Shown piece by piece: positions 11,943 through 24,644 of a DNA stretch of 64,000 bases. Location: contig QANT01002039.1 of the NCBI GenBank assembly GCA_003254885.1, forward strand, positions 1-64,000, in the 5' to 3' direction. The translations under genes were made by a program, and so were the position numbers. This DNA comes from Purshia tridentata. Lineage: Eukaryota > Streptophyta > Magnoliopsida > Rosales > Rosaceae. Every line of letters starts with the position of its first letter. The stretch's first letter is position 1. The notes beneath the pieces are model-generated. The model searched no databases and was not told the origin of the DNA. It was given only the letters and a program-made list of their open reading frames with translations.

Positions 11943-13678
11943 ATGGAAGACAGTTTCAGCGTTCGAGTAGGCAAAATCTTCGGGTCTCTAGCTGGTTCAT
12001 CATCAGCATCAGCATCAGCATCAGCATCAGCGAGCGGTCCATCTTCGTCTCTGAGCTCGCTCTGGTCCCTAACAGACGAGGAAATCGAGAGGAGGGAGTG
12101 GAACAGGGATAAGGGCAGCCCCGAACCCGAATGCCGAACGTACAAGTCAAAGGATGATTTTGGGAACGAGCTGGAGGATGATTTGGGTGACGAGCTGGAG
12201 AAGGACCTGCTAGACCTTGACGAGGATGTGGAAGAGGAAGAAGAAGACGAGGAGCAACAGCCGCGTGGCTCTTCAAGTCAGTCTGCCAAGCCTAAGCCAG
12301 ACGATTATAACGACGATGAGTGGGAAATTAAGTCCTCTATTGGGTTGGACTGTACTCTCGACTACGAGGTATCTTTGGTCTCTCCAAATCTCTCTTTCTC
12401 TTGATTGATTGATTTGATTCTCTGATTCTCATGTCATGAGACATAAAAGTAAGATTATGCTTGGTGTAATCTGATTTCATTTGTGACCAAATCCAAAAAT
12501 ATTGCAATTTTGGTTGATCCTGATTCCTGGCAACAATAATTATGCAATATAGTTACAGTTAAGTGTGTGGCAAAGCTGAATAAATTACTTGTAGACTCAT
12601 GGGATCTGAGATTTCATAGTTATTATTAATTTCATAGCCCAAAGCCCCAAAGCTAAGAATTTCTTTCTTTATAAGATCAGCTTTCTGAACCTTCAAGTTT
12701 CTCTGACTTACTTAGATCAGTTGTGATTACCTATAACCTGTATATGTATCTATATTTGTTCAGGAGGAGGAAGATAAATATGACAAAGTGGCTGTTGGCA
12801 AGGAAAATGCTGGAGATCGCTTGTATATGAAGGATGTGAACGACTATGGGATAGACATAGATTCTCAAAACGAGGTTCCTACTTCCTTCAAGGATTTCAC
12901 TAGAGACCCACGTGCCAATCACCTGGCAGCTAAGATTAGGCTCAAACAAGATGAAGAAGCAACTAAAATTAGGCTCCAAGAGGGTGCAGAAGCAGCCCAA
13001 AAAATTGACTCCTTGCGGGTTTCTGGGAATGATGCACCATCTGCTTTAGCAGCTGAAATCATCACATCTGAAGATGCTATCAACATAAAGTCAATTCTGA
13101 AGAGGAAGAAGGATAATCAGTTAGACTCATCTAAATCACAAAAACGTGTTCGTTTTGACCCTGAATGTAAAGATAACTGCGATGATGAGCCTGAGGGATC
13201 CAAAGATATGTCTGTGGAAATTCATTCAAATGAAGATCATCCGTCTGGAGTCCCAGATTATCTACGGAATCCTTCAAGATATACACACTATACATTTGAT
13301 TCATCAAGTGAGATGGATGAGGAATCTAACAAGCAAGCCTATATGGACTTTCTTAATCTGTTGAGGAAGTCAAATACTATGGAACCACATGCAGAGGATG
13401 CTTCTGTGGACCTTTCAAAACCAGTTACATTTATACCAAGAAAGAAATCAACTGATGCCACAATGTTTGAAAATGATGGAGAAGGACTAGTAGATGCTCG
13501 TAAGGAATTTGCACCTTGCAGAGGTGTGCCAATTTCCATTGCAGCTGGGGACAATGAAGACGGTGATATTTGTGCGATGGAGGAAGATGAACCGGAGACA
13601 ACAACTGATGGAAGAGCCACTTTACAGAGAAGTGGCCGTCAATATCGTTCAAAAACCAGGTTGGAGTTGGATGAGTAA
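11943..13678 (+). CDS. TSSC4: TSSC4-like U5 snRNP assembly factor
   Basis: Two exons (11943-12368 and 12764-13678) join in frame to a 446-residue acidic, low-complexity protein. The family signature is VPDYLRNPSRYTHYTFD followed by SSEMDEESN, similar to VPDYxxxPERWTKY of animal TSSC4, which acts in U5 and tri-snRNP assembly in the nucleus. The N-terminus carries a Ser-Ala repeat of about residues 20-32 encoded by a TCAGCA hexamer microsatellite. A Glu/Asp-rich stretch follows (about 75-105), then basic patches such as KSILKRKKD and KSQKRVRF that could be nuclear localisation signals. The intron of 395 bp is phase 0. The start is the first ATG after the telo-box. Function is inferred from the motif; the rest of the chain is poorly conserved in the family. 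Confidence 0.85.
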
Positions 13679-14852
13679 CTGGCTTCATTACTGTTTGGCA
13701 TGGGAAATTCCAGCGAGATACAATGATTGCCATTTCCCCTTGCGTGTTGATGTATTTGCCTCTAAAGAAGGGCCTATTTGACAATGGCCTTTAAATTTAA
13801 ACGACTGAATTAACGGTGGTCACCAGTTTGCAATTTTTCATGTATAACATCTTCAAAACCGATGTGACCCTTTTCTTTTTTATTTAGTTCTTTTGTAGGT
13901 TTCTTTGTGAGCCTGATGACTATCCCTTTTGAGTGTACCCTAATTAAAAGTTACATCCTTCGTACAACACTGCATAAACTAGATTGTCATATCAAAATCA
14001 AGTTATTCATACTTGGCATCGACTCAGTCGTCTTAACAAATTGTATCGTTTTCAAGTTCCCGAGTACGCATCAAGTAATAATCAATGTCAACGAGCTATT
14101 TTGACATCGAAATAATTGTGCAAACATGTCTCATTAAAGATTAAAAACCTTGGTTCTAAACATTCTTGCTTTATTGACTAAAAACACCACATACTAATGA
14201 TAACCTCAATATATGGTTAAGAAAACAGTTTTCAAGGGGTCCCGGGCCTCCAAAAAGATTGTTTTGAAGGATAACCTGTGCTGTCAATTGCGGGCAGGCT
14301 AGTACCTATGGGTTGGTGAGTTGGCCCTGCCTGTGTTGCTGCAGTGACAGAAAGCAGCCTTTTGTGCCCACAAGAGCCATGCAGTCGACGCATGTTATTT
14401 AAAATCGGGAATTGAGATGTACAAGAAGCCTCTCGAGCCAAGGGATTTACTTGGCTACGATTGCTTGAGTCGTGAAAACTATACCTATTCTATTCCCTAG
14501 AGGGTTGCAGGGCTGGTCATTGCTTAGTAAAGTTCAACAGTTCTAGTTTAAGTCACCACCCTACATGTTGAGCGAATAATTAAGATAGATTAAGCTTCTT
14601 TTAAAATGAATAATCCCCCTATATCATCAAAATATTCCTATATCGAATTTTTTCTCTTCATCTGAGTTACAAAATCAGTCTATGGTTTCACCTGTCACCT
14701 ATGCCTATTCAGTGCATTTGAAGCACAATCTCCCAGAGATGGATATAAGTTAGATCAGTTGATGGAATTACAAATAGATACAACAACCAACACAGAGACC
14801 CCCGTAGTTGCAAAATCAAAAGGGCAATTCATTGGAATGAATATTCACCAAT
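13679..14852. other. Intergenic 3' region between TSSC4 and SUVH4
   Basis: The two genes converge here, so the stretch should hold both 3' UTRs. A 69-codon open frame at 14232-14441 shows no recognisable family. I see no transposon ends, tRNA or other structure. Confidence 0.5.
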
Positions 14853-17800
14853 CTAGAATAAGCGTCTCCTGCAACCTGCTGCACCACAATGGCAGAACAT
14901 CTGTTTTACCTTCCCATCTGGACCCAAGACACTATCAAGGGCGTATCCATAGTCATATGTGAGCTCCTGTCCGAAATCAAGAAAAATGTCAGTTACTCCA
15001 AACATTAGTTTGGGATCCAAGTACTGGAACTCAACATAAGGGTCTAGATAAAGCAGAAACCCAAGCCCATGCAGCAGATGACTATCATATCATGAATGAT
15101 CCAAAATTAGCAATCAATTGATAAAGGTTCTAATACACACTACATCAGACCCACTTTCACATGGAATCATTGAACATGATTCATTACAAACACACTACAT
15201 ATTACATATTTAAAAATTACCAGCATTTATATCACGGAGTTTTGTGATTTTCATGTGTGTGTGTGGGGGGTGGGGGGGAAGGAGAGAGAGAGAGAGAGAG
15301 AAACCTGCAAAGGAGGAATGTTGTCCGCTGCAAACAGCATTATTCGAGCTAGTTTGATGTCACGGTGTGAGCTCAAGACACACTGGACAAACAGATTAGG
15401 TTCACAACTGTGATTTATAAATCTGGCAATGTTTCCAGTGGAACCTGCATCAATGCAGAACTCCGGCACGCTATCAGATCTCTGATCATCAGGCCTCTCC
15501 ATGGAATTAACTGTTGGTAAGCATACAGCTTGTGATCGCCTCTGTCAAAACAAAACAAAAAATGAAACTTTGCATTGAAGTGCTGCTAAGCAAGAAAATA
15601 CTATAATTGTGATAAATAAATATATCAAATGAAATGGCAGAAGCATAATCAAGTTCATCAGAATTTATACAAATAGCTATTCCATCACAGAGATCCACAT
15701 GGACATTCAGGTGACATAGTGGTATAGAATTCCTGTTGTGTGCAGTTCAGTCCAAAAAGTCCTACAACAAAGAAATATTGTCTTTCATTGTTTGGCTACT
15801 TTTCACTTTGAAGTTTTTAACATAATGCATTAAGGTCATAACCACCATCATTAACTTTTGTAAATATATCATAACAAGCACTGATCTTACGAGACAATTG
15901 ATTCTTACATGCAGCAATCAAGTAACATAAGTCAGTTTACATGCATCAGGTTTACAAGGTTATTTGAAAAATAATGTAAATTTTGCATGGAACACAAACA
16001 GCTACAGAGACTTCAAATTGGAAAGGCCAAGGCATATCATATTTCAAATTTACTACAGCTGCAGTCACAATACCTCTCTTCCATCAAGCCCCTTCATGGT
16101 TTGCAAGCAATCAATGTCAAAAATGTAATAATTTTCTGAGGCAGTATCAACATCTTCGGTCCTCCTAATTATTCCTATGTACTCACAAACTGGTGCCCCA
16201 GAAGGTATAAAATCCCAAGATCTAACAGCCCACCCTTTCATTGGCGTACGGAAAACCTGCTCACACCCACCAACAGAACCTTCATATTTTAAACATGTAC
16301 CACTTTGGCACAAGTCAGATAGTGATATTTCCATAGTCGTGTGTGTCTGTGATTCCAAAGAACAAAGAAAAGTAGAAGTGATGACACAACCTCAAATCGG
16401 TACTTCAGCCCTCTCTGAGAAGTACGGTTGACACAAGCAGGTCCACAGCCACATTTTGGACCACATTCAAACACTACATCCTTGGCTTCAATTAATCTGA
16501 AAGGTACAACATAAAGTAAAGAACCCTCAAGTAAGAACATAAACAAATAAAATCGCCCTAAATTATTAGCAATTTAATATCAAAATTCTATGTATCATTT
16601 CTACAATAGCATGTTTGATGTATTTCTCACCTGCCACCATCACGATGCACATATGGAAAGTCAGAGCCATTAAGCATGGCACATGTGCAAGTCTTGGGAT
16701 CCATACAACTTCCTTTGCAATTGCATCCAATGGTATCTGGGGGAAGCTTCACATTTCCTGCAACTTGAATAGATGCAATATACGTGTAACCTGAAATTTT
16801 AAGAATTAAACACCAAATTATTGTATTCACCATAGAATAGAACTTAAACATATATAAAACCATTCGCATGACTACTTCAACAAATTCAAAAGGGAGACCA
16901 AAAACCAATGAAAAAGTTCCACCATTGCAGCTAGCGAGAGAAGACAACCATGCATGTAATATAATATAAGAAGATTAATGAGAAGTTACGAAATAACAAG
17001 TTAAATAATACACAGAACAAAATCTGTGATGGACCAATCAATGATGACCAGGAAAATAATGCAATAAGCAGACAGTCTCAATGACCTTCTACTGAAGTGC
17101 ATTTTGTATTCCAGACATCACTAACATGCTAAAATTTGATAGTTCAACTTGTCTATGATTGCTCTTGATCCCCAGAATAATAATAATAAGGATGCTACCA
17201 AACATTAATAACTTGCCTGTGGGTGCAACAGGTGGATCATCAACCAAATTGGTAGCAGGAATGGGAACATCCTCTTGACCCCCAGTTATGTCCTCACACA
17301 CCAACCTTAGCCAAGAAAACGATAGAATGTAATTACACTTTGAATTTGTAATTCAGTTTAAAAGTTTGTAACCTTTTAATAGATTATTATTCATAATTTC
17401 ATATACCCGCGTATTTCTGAAATAGACTGTGGTATGCGTCCATAAATGAATTGAACCTGTCAAGAAGTTGGAATCATATTAAAGAAAACAAAAATCGCCA
17501 GAAATAATTGCTCACTAGCTCACCATGCAAGACTGATCAAAATGAAAATTATCTAGAATCTATAAACAAGAACAACCCACTAAGATATAATGCAATACCC
17601 AGAACATGTAATGCCATCTGGCTCAATTACGGATCACAACCACAAAACAAAATTAAAAATTGAAATTGAAAAGCAGAGCAAAAACGTTGGTTAAAATTAC
17701 AGAGAGGATTAACAATAACTGCCATGCTAAGGAGACACTTTCCAATGATGTGAGCCCAGCACAAGCTAAGAAGAGATGAGTAACGCTAGGTACACCATCA

Positions 17801-20800
17801 TATGAATCATTATAATAACTAATATCACTAAGATAACTCTAATAATCTCTCTTCTTAACAAAGATAATAATAATAATCTCTTCTGCATCATGAATTTTGG
17901 GAAAAATATTATTTCCAGAAAATATACACTAACCCATTATAATAACCTATAAACGGCAGCAGATAATAAATATAGAACTACAGATTATAACATAAAACAA
18001 CCTGATGCCTCATTATTTTAACTAATATGACTAAGTTGAATACTTACAAAAGATTTCCTACACATGACTCGACTAAAAATAACCTTTAATATGGCTTTTC
18101 TTGATCATTAATGGATCCAAGTTAGAACAATTTCAAAATACCTCAAGGCAGAAGTTATTGATAAAACATTAATTAGTGTATAGTCAAGAAATTGAGGCAA
18201 AAAAAATATTAAATTATATAATAACCTGGTTAGTGGTCAACACTGGCTGCCCTCCAAGCCGCCTAAGACGATACTTAAAAACGGTAAATCCAGAAATACC
18301 CTTCTCTGCCCAATATTTAACAACCTGTAAAACAAAAATTAAACTTAACCGTAATGAAGAGATAAATCAACCAGTTAACTATTAAAATTACATAAATTCT
18401 TTTATATCTCCATTCAGTGGAAAGGGGGCCAAAGAAGATGTAGTAATTGAGATATTCAGATGAAAGATATAATTTAGTGTCGTCAACATGCTTCAGATAA
18501 ATACCTTGTACAAGCCATCATATGTGTAAAGTTTGCCACAGTAACTACTTTTACATTCATGGCCACGAACTACTCTAACAGGTACACATTGCTCCACACA
18601 ATTCTGCAATTCGGCGAAGAAGATGTGAAATTATTAGATAACCCTTCCACACCCACACCTATAAACATGTGCATGTTGTTATTCATTAAGACCCACAGTA
18701 TACTAATAGTTTTATGATGTAACAACATTTTCACAGGAGATAAGAGCAACAGAAAGATATGGGAAAACCAGTTAAAAATATGTTATAGGACCAATTAGAA
18801 AGGAGACAAATATTATCTTAAACTATGATCTGACAATTTAAAAAGCAGATCCTTATTTAAGGTCCTTACTAGAGAATAATTCATATATATACACACATGT
18901 AGAAAATGGTTGAGTAGAAAATTTATGGCTATCAGTTTATATCAAATTCAAAAAAAATAAGAAACACAGAACCAAGTAACTCTGAGGCAATGAGAAGAAA
19001 CTGACACAATTTAATGTCTGATGTGGCAAACTCACATCGTAAACACACAACAGAAACAATAAAAGGAACAGTTGAATGGATCAACAACTACCATTCCAAC
19101 TGGGAGAAGAGGATAATAGCATCGCATGGAAACTAGAAGACTCTCAAATACACACCTTAAGCGCCAAATTACCACGTTCTAGAACTTGATCTTTTATTTG
19201 ACGCTTATCACCTGTCAAGTTATGTCCACCTTGACCAGTATACACAACATCTTCAGCATTATCCAAATCATCCTCATACATGCCTGATAAAACAATGGCC
19301 ACTGCAATTGGGAATGTATAGTTACTGTACTCCTGCAATTTCAGCATATAAGGGAAAATCTGAAGATTTATTCTTATTTATTAAACTATAATAGCCCAAA
19401 AGAGGACTAGCATCAGCCATTAAACAATAAATATATCAGTTATAATAAAGAAAACTACAGATCAATTCTTAACTGTTAGAGTTCAAAAAGGAAAAGAATG
19501 CATTACCCCTTTGCTATAGGACTGCCCCATATAATCAATCCCATTCAGCCAGTGGCTGTGAAAACCAACGGCAACCATTTCAGCCCGAGAATAGAACTGA
19601 TGACCAACATCAATACCTGCCATCAAGAGAAACTTCAGCACCCACAGATTAGAAAATTAATCTAGTTTTATCAATATCATAAACATATCAACATGATACC
19701 AAATTGTATTTCAATCAACAAAACCCGACTAAAACACATGGCATATAAGCAAAATTAACCAAGTGAGAACCACAAACCTGGAATGCTTCCAATTCTTTTA
19801 GAAGGATACAAAATTTCTTTTTCCGCCATCATCTGCTAGACATTTATAGTTTGAAGCCAGAAAAAAAGGGGCAGATTGCATCAGACTATTGTAAGAATGA
19901 ATACTAAGCCATCATATCGCTTCAGGAACATTATTTTTTCAATAAGAAAGACAAATTTTTATTAACAAAGAAAAGGTACAATTAGGATAGGATGAACAAG
20001 ATGTCCATCAAAACCAGGTTAAGTTAAAAACACATATTACATTCAATTAAAGCTCTTCCCCAATCAAGAAGAATAACAAAGGGAATATCTCGAAAATGTT
20101 TCGACAAGAATTCCCAAAGAGAAGCTAATAGTTTAATTCTATCCAAGAGTAAATACACCTCCTTCGCCTCCTTGCCCTTGAACAACCTCTTATTCCTTTC
20201 CAACCAAGCAGGAACGTCATTGGATCTCAATACAAAACAAAAATATCATATGTTAAGTAGTTAGCAAACCAATAATAAAGAGTTGTATCGCAACCACCAA
20301 CACCAGCATCAATATTACAATCACTGCCATGTTACTTTAGAATTCCTAAAACTAGTACAGCAGCATCTCCTTACAAAACAGAATTAATTTGAATACCATG
20401 TGTTACTTAGATTACCTAAGATACAAAAATTATTTTCCGCAGAAGCATAGCAACGTTTGACTTCAAAATATAAGACATTACGGAAACCCAAAGAAAATGT
20501 CACATAGGAATATGATAAAGGAGGGAGGGATAGCATAAGGCAATGCATGTCAAGCTTCATTAGAAGACAGTGATGAGGCAGTATTGACTTGCCTGAGATG
20601 TTGCCTTTAAATCAGGTCGTTTCGCCACCTTTGTATCTCGAGGGCGAGCTCCTTTCTGCAGAAATTTGCACATTAGGGTAACATATATAAGAGTCCCACA
20701 ACCGAAGGAATCTCAAGAACACAACAAGAATGTTAAGAACAGAGTGAGCAACAGACGCTGACCTTAGATTTGGAATTTTTTGTAGCTTTGGAAGCGGCTT

Positions 20801-21336
20801 TGAGATCATCTTCCACTTTTCTGCGCCTCTTCTCCTCTTCCTATGAATTAGATTACTAAAAGTTATACACACATTTGCATTTGAACATGATAATAAGGTA
20901 ATATTGGTGAAGGGCAAACCTGTACGAAATAGAGATAATGCTTGTTGAACAATCTGAGGGTCTCCTTGACCTTAACATGGTCACTCTTCTCGACCGAATC
21001 AGTGACGACTTTGGTAATTGCACTTTCTAAAGCACCATTAGAGGTCGGCTCCTCGAACTCCTCATTTTCAGCATTGGCCTCATTTTCAGTAATGAACCTT
21101 CTTCCATGACGTACATTGGGTCTTTTGGCAAGGCCGCCTCCCTCTTGGTGGTCATCGAGTAATTCCACTCGGCGACGGACCAGAAGTTCCTTTTCGGGTT
21201 TCTGTTTCCCCTGTAGCCGAGAACTGACTCTCCTCTGCACCGGAGAAACCTCCTCCGAACGTGGGCTTGCAGCGTCTCCTTCAGTATCTATGGAGCTCTG
21301 AATCGACCCCGCACGTTTCAACGATTGGACTACCAT
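14853..21336 (-). CDS. SUVH4: Histone H3 lysine-9 methyltransferase SUVH4 (KRYPTONITE)
   Basis: Fifteen exons join in frame to 678 residues: 21336-20920, 20840-20763, 20655-20593, 19832-19778, 19616-19507, 19332-19156, 18603-18505, 18324-18226, 17456-17407, 17305-17217, 16790-16631, 16496-16391, 16256-16074, 15541-15305 and 14966-14853. The protein methylates H3K9 in the nucleus and reads methylated cytosine, linking histone and CHG DNA methylation. The order is a basic, variable N-terminus (1-186), SRA/YDG domain (about 200-345, with GIDVGHQFYSRAEMVAVG), Cys-rich pre-SET (about 430-490), SET (about 500-650, with FINHSCEPN near 603 and ELTYDYGY) and post-SET CHCGAAGC at the end. The SUVH4 call rests on the phrases LYKVVKYWAEKG and RLRRLGGQPVLTT. 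Introns 3 and 9 have GC donors; intron 3 carries a LINE fragment. The frame stays open upstream of 21336 but has no ATG there, so 21336 is the start. It is about 54 residues longer than the 624-residue Arabidopsis protein. Confidence 0.96.
15250..15301 (+). repeat. (GT)n-(G)n-(GA)n microsatellite next to a SUVH4 splice donor
   Basis: A GT run, a G run and a GA run follow one another in the intron before the last SUVH4 exon. They end only a few bases from the donor of exon 14 (exon end 15305), so on the transcript a CU-rich tract lies directly downstream of the 5' splice site. Confidence 0.8.
19925..20245 (-). mobile_element. 5'-truncated LINE (non-LTR retrotransposon) fragment in SUVH4 intron 3
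   Basis: On the minus strand the frame at 20230-20024 reads WLERNKRLFKGKEAKEVYLL and then ASLWEFLSKHFRDI. This is the typical far C-terminus of plant LINE ORF2 proteins, after the zf-RVT domain. It is followed, towards 19925, by a 3' UTR-like stretch with CTTTTCTTTGTTAATAAAA and a short A-rich end, as in plant LINE tails. The fragment lies in the same orientation as SUVH4 and is 5'-truncated, the usual outcome of target-primed insertion. Confidence 0.65.
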
Positions 21337-23287
21337 TTTCCACTCGAGACAGGGAGAGTGATATCGATGAAGCTGAGATTTAGGGTTTATCAGCAAGACA
21401 CAGACATTAAAAATATAAATAAAAATAGAAAAAGAGAATGGGAGGTCTGGCTTGGGAACAGATAGAGAGAGTGTGTGTGCGTGGGCTTGTTGGTGTGTAT
21501 ATTTGTGCGTTCGCTTACCTCACTCTGTTGAGAATGAGTGCTGATACTAACGAGTACGGATTTTGGTGTCACTCTTCCCGCGTCCCCTTTTCATCTCCCT
21601 CCCATTCTCATCCCCACCTGAGCGATTCTCATTTTGGGGAAGGAAGGGGATGATTATCAGACCATTGAAATGTTAATTACTAATTAAAGAGACGCGTCTT
21701 ATGCATTTCCGGAAATAATGAAATATTATATTAATATTCATTTCATCATACTTTTTTTATCAAAACTATTTAGAAATTTCTATGTATACGGTAGTCGGTA
21801 TCCGACAATTTCTTTTTTTTGTTGGCCGACAAAAAAAAACAATTTTCTTTCTTTATTCAACACTCACTGTTTTTAATTCAATTTTTTCTCATTTAATTTA
21901 ACTCTAATTACCTCTTTACTTTTATTAGTCAATACTCAATCCACTCTTTTTAATTTCTCTCCTTACTCAACATTTCTCACACACAACTAACATCACCCAA
22001 CGGATATGCCCAAATTATGTGAGGGAGGAGGATGACAAGAGAGAGAAAGGGTGAAGGAATAGAAAGAAATGGTGAGAGAAGGAACAAGGAAGAACATAAT
22101 GGGGCAAGGCGATACCGGCAAGATGAGTGGGCGGGGGAGGAGGTGGTGTCAAGATTGTTCTTTAAGGTGGAGTTACACATTTTTTGTATAGGCCATTGCC
22201 TCTTTACAAAGGATGGCGTATGAAGCATTGAATAGTACTACTTATTAGTTGCACTTTTAACTGATCGAATAAATGGAGATAACAAATTTGAGCGTTTTCT
22301 TAAGTAGTTTTTTATAATTTTAAAATTTTTATCACACTCGTATAATTAGATATCGTTTATAACTGAAGATAAATTACAAAATTTCGTCAATTAGTTTGAT
22401 AAAAATATCACACAAGACTCATTTATGATGTTATTTATGAATTGAAAACAAAACCTAACTATTATAACTTGATTCAAAACGAAATGTAACCATTGTAACT
22501 TCATAATCATTGCAATCTTATTGAATACAAAACATAACCAATGCAACTTAATTGAAAATAAAACCTAACTATTGTAACGTAATGGAATAAAAAAATCATC
22601 TAATTAATTGATAGATCCTCTCATTTTCACTTAATTGTAAATAAAATTTAACTATTAAAAACTTGATTGAAAAATTAAAACAATTAGTTAAGTGGTTATA
22701 TTGTCACTTTTTTAGTGAGCACACAATTGGTTACTTGGCAATTTTGTTGGTGGGATATAAACAAGTCTTTCATAATCATTTCGGGATAACTTTAATGTGT
22801 TATAAACATCACAAGAGTCAAAGATTTCATTTATTATTAGTTTCATTGTCTTTAAACGGAGAAGGACGAATCAAAAGTATGCAAACCTGAATAAGTGAAT
22901 TGTAATAGTTTATGACACCACTTAGAAGAGAGATTCTCTAATAAGTACACGAAATAAATGGTATGTTTATTAACATGAGAAATGTGAGCCAAGCATTGTA
23001 ATATTTTAATATGTGCTTTGCAATTTAATGTATGTATATTGGTCCTATAATTAAAGAAGAAATTTAGTTTTAAATTAATTTGTATTTTTTTGCCTGTTGT
23101 TTTTAACACGAATATGAAGACAAATTACAATGTAATTTGCTGGGTGACTATGAAATTGGCATTGGTCATTCAGAATATCACTTTGGACTGAACCTCAGGG
23201 CTGAGCTAGTAATTAAGCAGGGTCCATACTCAATCCATCCCCTCCGAATTTCATCTCTCTCTCTCTCTCGGAGTCTTTGAGCGACCA
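21337..23287. promoter_or_regulatory. Divergent intergenic region between SUVH4 and CCB1
   Basis: This 1951 bp region must contain both promoters. A telo-box (AAACCCTA on the minus strand) lies at 21381-21388, 45 bp before the SUVH4 ATG. A five-codon upstream ORF (ATG 21407 to TGA 21390) precedes the SUVH4 start, if transcription begins upstream of it. A CT-repeat at about 23250-23270 lies in the likely CCB1 5' UTR. A purine-rich tract runs through 22025-22150. At 22440-22600 an AT-rich phrase related to AACCTAACTATTGTAACTT recurs about four times. No further gene was recognised. Confidence 0.55.
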
Positions 23288-24644
23288 ATGGCAGCTAAAG
23301 TGTTGTTAAACTCTGTGGGTTATCCATATCGTCCTTCCAAATTGGAAGCCTGCAGAGACGTAACCCACCAACACCAAGCATGGCTCAGTACTGCTCGACG
23401 CTCAAGAGGCAAGAAGAGACTGGTGGTTGGTGCCTCCCTTCTCGAGTCTCTCACGTCTTCTTGTTCTTCTCTTGTGGTCCACCTTCCCCTCATCACCACC
23501 CACAACTACAACCACAACCTGTCATCATTCTCATCGTCATCGCTCTTTTTGCTCGCAGACGGCGTGGGTTATTCCTTAGCCAGTTACTACACTTCTTTGG
23601 GTCTCTTCGTCATCTCTGTTCCAGGCCTCTGGTCCCTCATCAAACGTTCTGTTAAATCCAAGGTACCAAACCATATATCTCTTTGCTTCAATTTTTAATT
23701 CTGAACATTGACACTTAAAACAAGGCCATTGCAGATTTGCCGTTGGGTGTAAAATTTTACCTTTAGATTTAAGATTTAAGATTTCAATTTCAAAGACATC
23801 AGCCTCTTCCTGATGGAATATTGGAATGGCTATTTCAGGTTGTGCAGAAGACATTTGTAGGTGAAGAGAAGAAGGCACCAAAGCAAGTGGCGGGTGAAAT
23901 TATGTCATTCTTTACTCGCAACAATTTTGTGGTCACTGATAGAGGGGAGACCATTACGTAAGTCACCCACCTTAGCCTTAACCTTATCCTCCCTTTTCTT
24001 TTTTTTTGTTCTTTTTTCTTAATCAAGTCATACCATCAATTATCTAAACAGTGCTCCTCAGTATTTGGGTTTCATGAGGTGACATAAGTTCTGATTAACT
24101 GCATTTTTATTCCATATACTCCATTGTCATTTTGCAGTCAAGTTTTATAACATACATATATATATGCTTTCTGTCATGTCTTGAATGAAGGTTTGAAGGC
24201 ATGATGGTTCCAAGTCGAGGCCAAGCAGCTTTGCTTACCTTCTGCACCTGCATCAGCCTGGCAAGCGTAGCCCTTGTTCTTACCATAACTGTTCCGGATG
24301 TCGGCAATAATTGGTTCTGGATCACCACCTTAAGTCCATTGGCGTAAGTCCAGCCACCCTTGAATAAATTCCAAATTATCTTTCAAATTGCATATTTGAG
24401 ATCGAGTGATTCAAGGGGTACCATAAGTGCTAATGTTTTGAAAATGGAACACAGGGGAGCGTATTACTGGAAGCGGGCGTCAAGAAAGGAACAAATCAAG
24501 GTCAAAATGGTGGTCATAGATGACAATGGTACGCAGTCAGATATCATAGTTCAAGGGGATGACCAGCAAGTAGAGCAAATGAGAAAGGAGCTTCGATTGA
24601 GTGAAAAGGGCATGGTGTATGTTAAGGGCATATTTGAGAGATAA
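23288..24644 (+). CDS. CCB1: CCB1, cofactor assembly of complex C (cytochrome b6 haem c-i attachment), chloroplast
   Basis: Four exons (23288-23662, 23839-23957, 24191-24343, 24455-24644) join in frame to 278 residues; the Arabidopsis protein has about 267. CCB proteins of thylakoids are needed to attach haem c-i covalently to cytochrome b6 of the b6f complex. The first 85 or so residues are Ser/Arg-rich, as in a chloroplast transit peptide. The conserved core starts at GYSLASYYTSLGLFVISVP, a membrane segment, and continues with KQVAGEIMSFFTR, MVPSRGQAALLTFCTC (second membrane segment) and WITTLSPLAGAYYW (third). The C-terminus ends KGMVYVKGIFER. The start ATG comes right after a CT-rich leader. 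It is divergent from SUVH4 and convergent with the Rieske gene. Confidence 0.95.

Noticed and set aside
14232-14441. 69-codon minus-strand frame between TSSC4 and SUVH4
   Set aside because: No recognisable family, no splice partners, and it lies in the region expected to hold 3' UTRs.
21336-21396. Upstream extension of the SUVH4 frame
   Set aside because: The frame is open but the upstream start would be TTG; the first ATG in frame is at 21336.
23320-23505. Antisense frame over CCB1 exon 1
   Set aside because: It is a shadow of the Ser-rich transit-peptide coding region.
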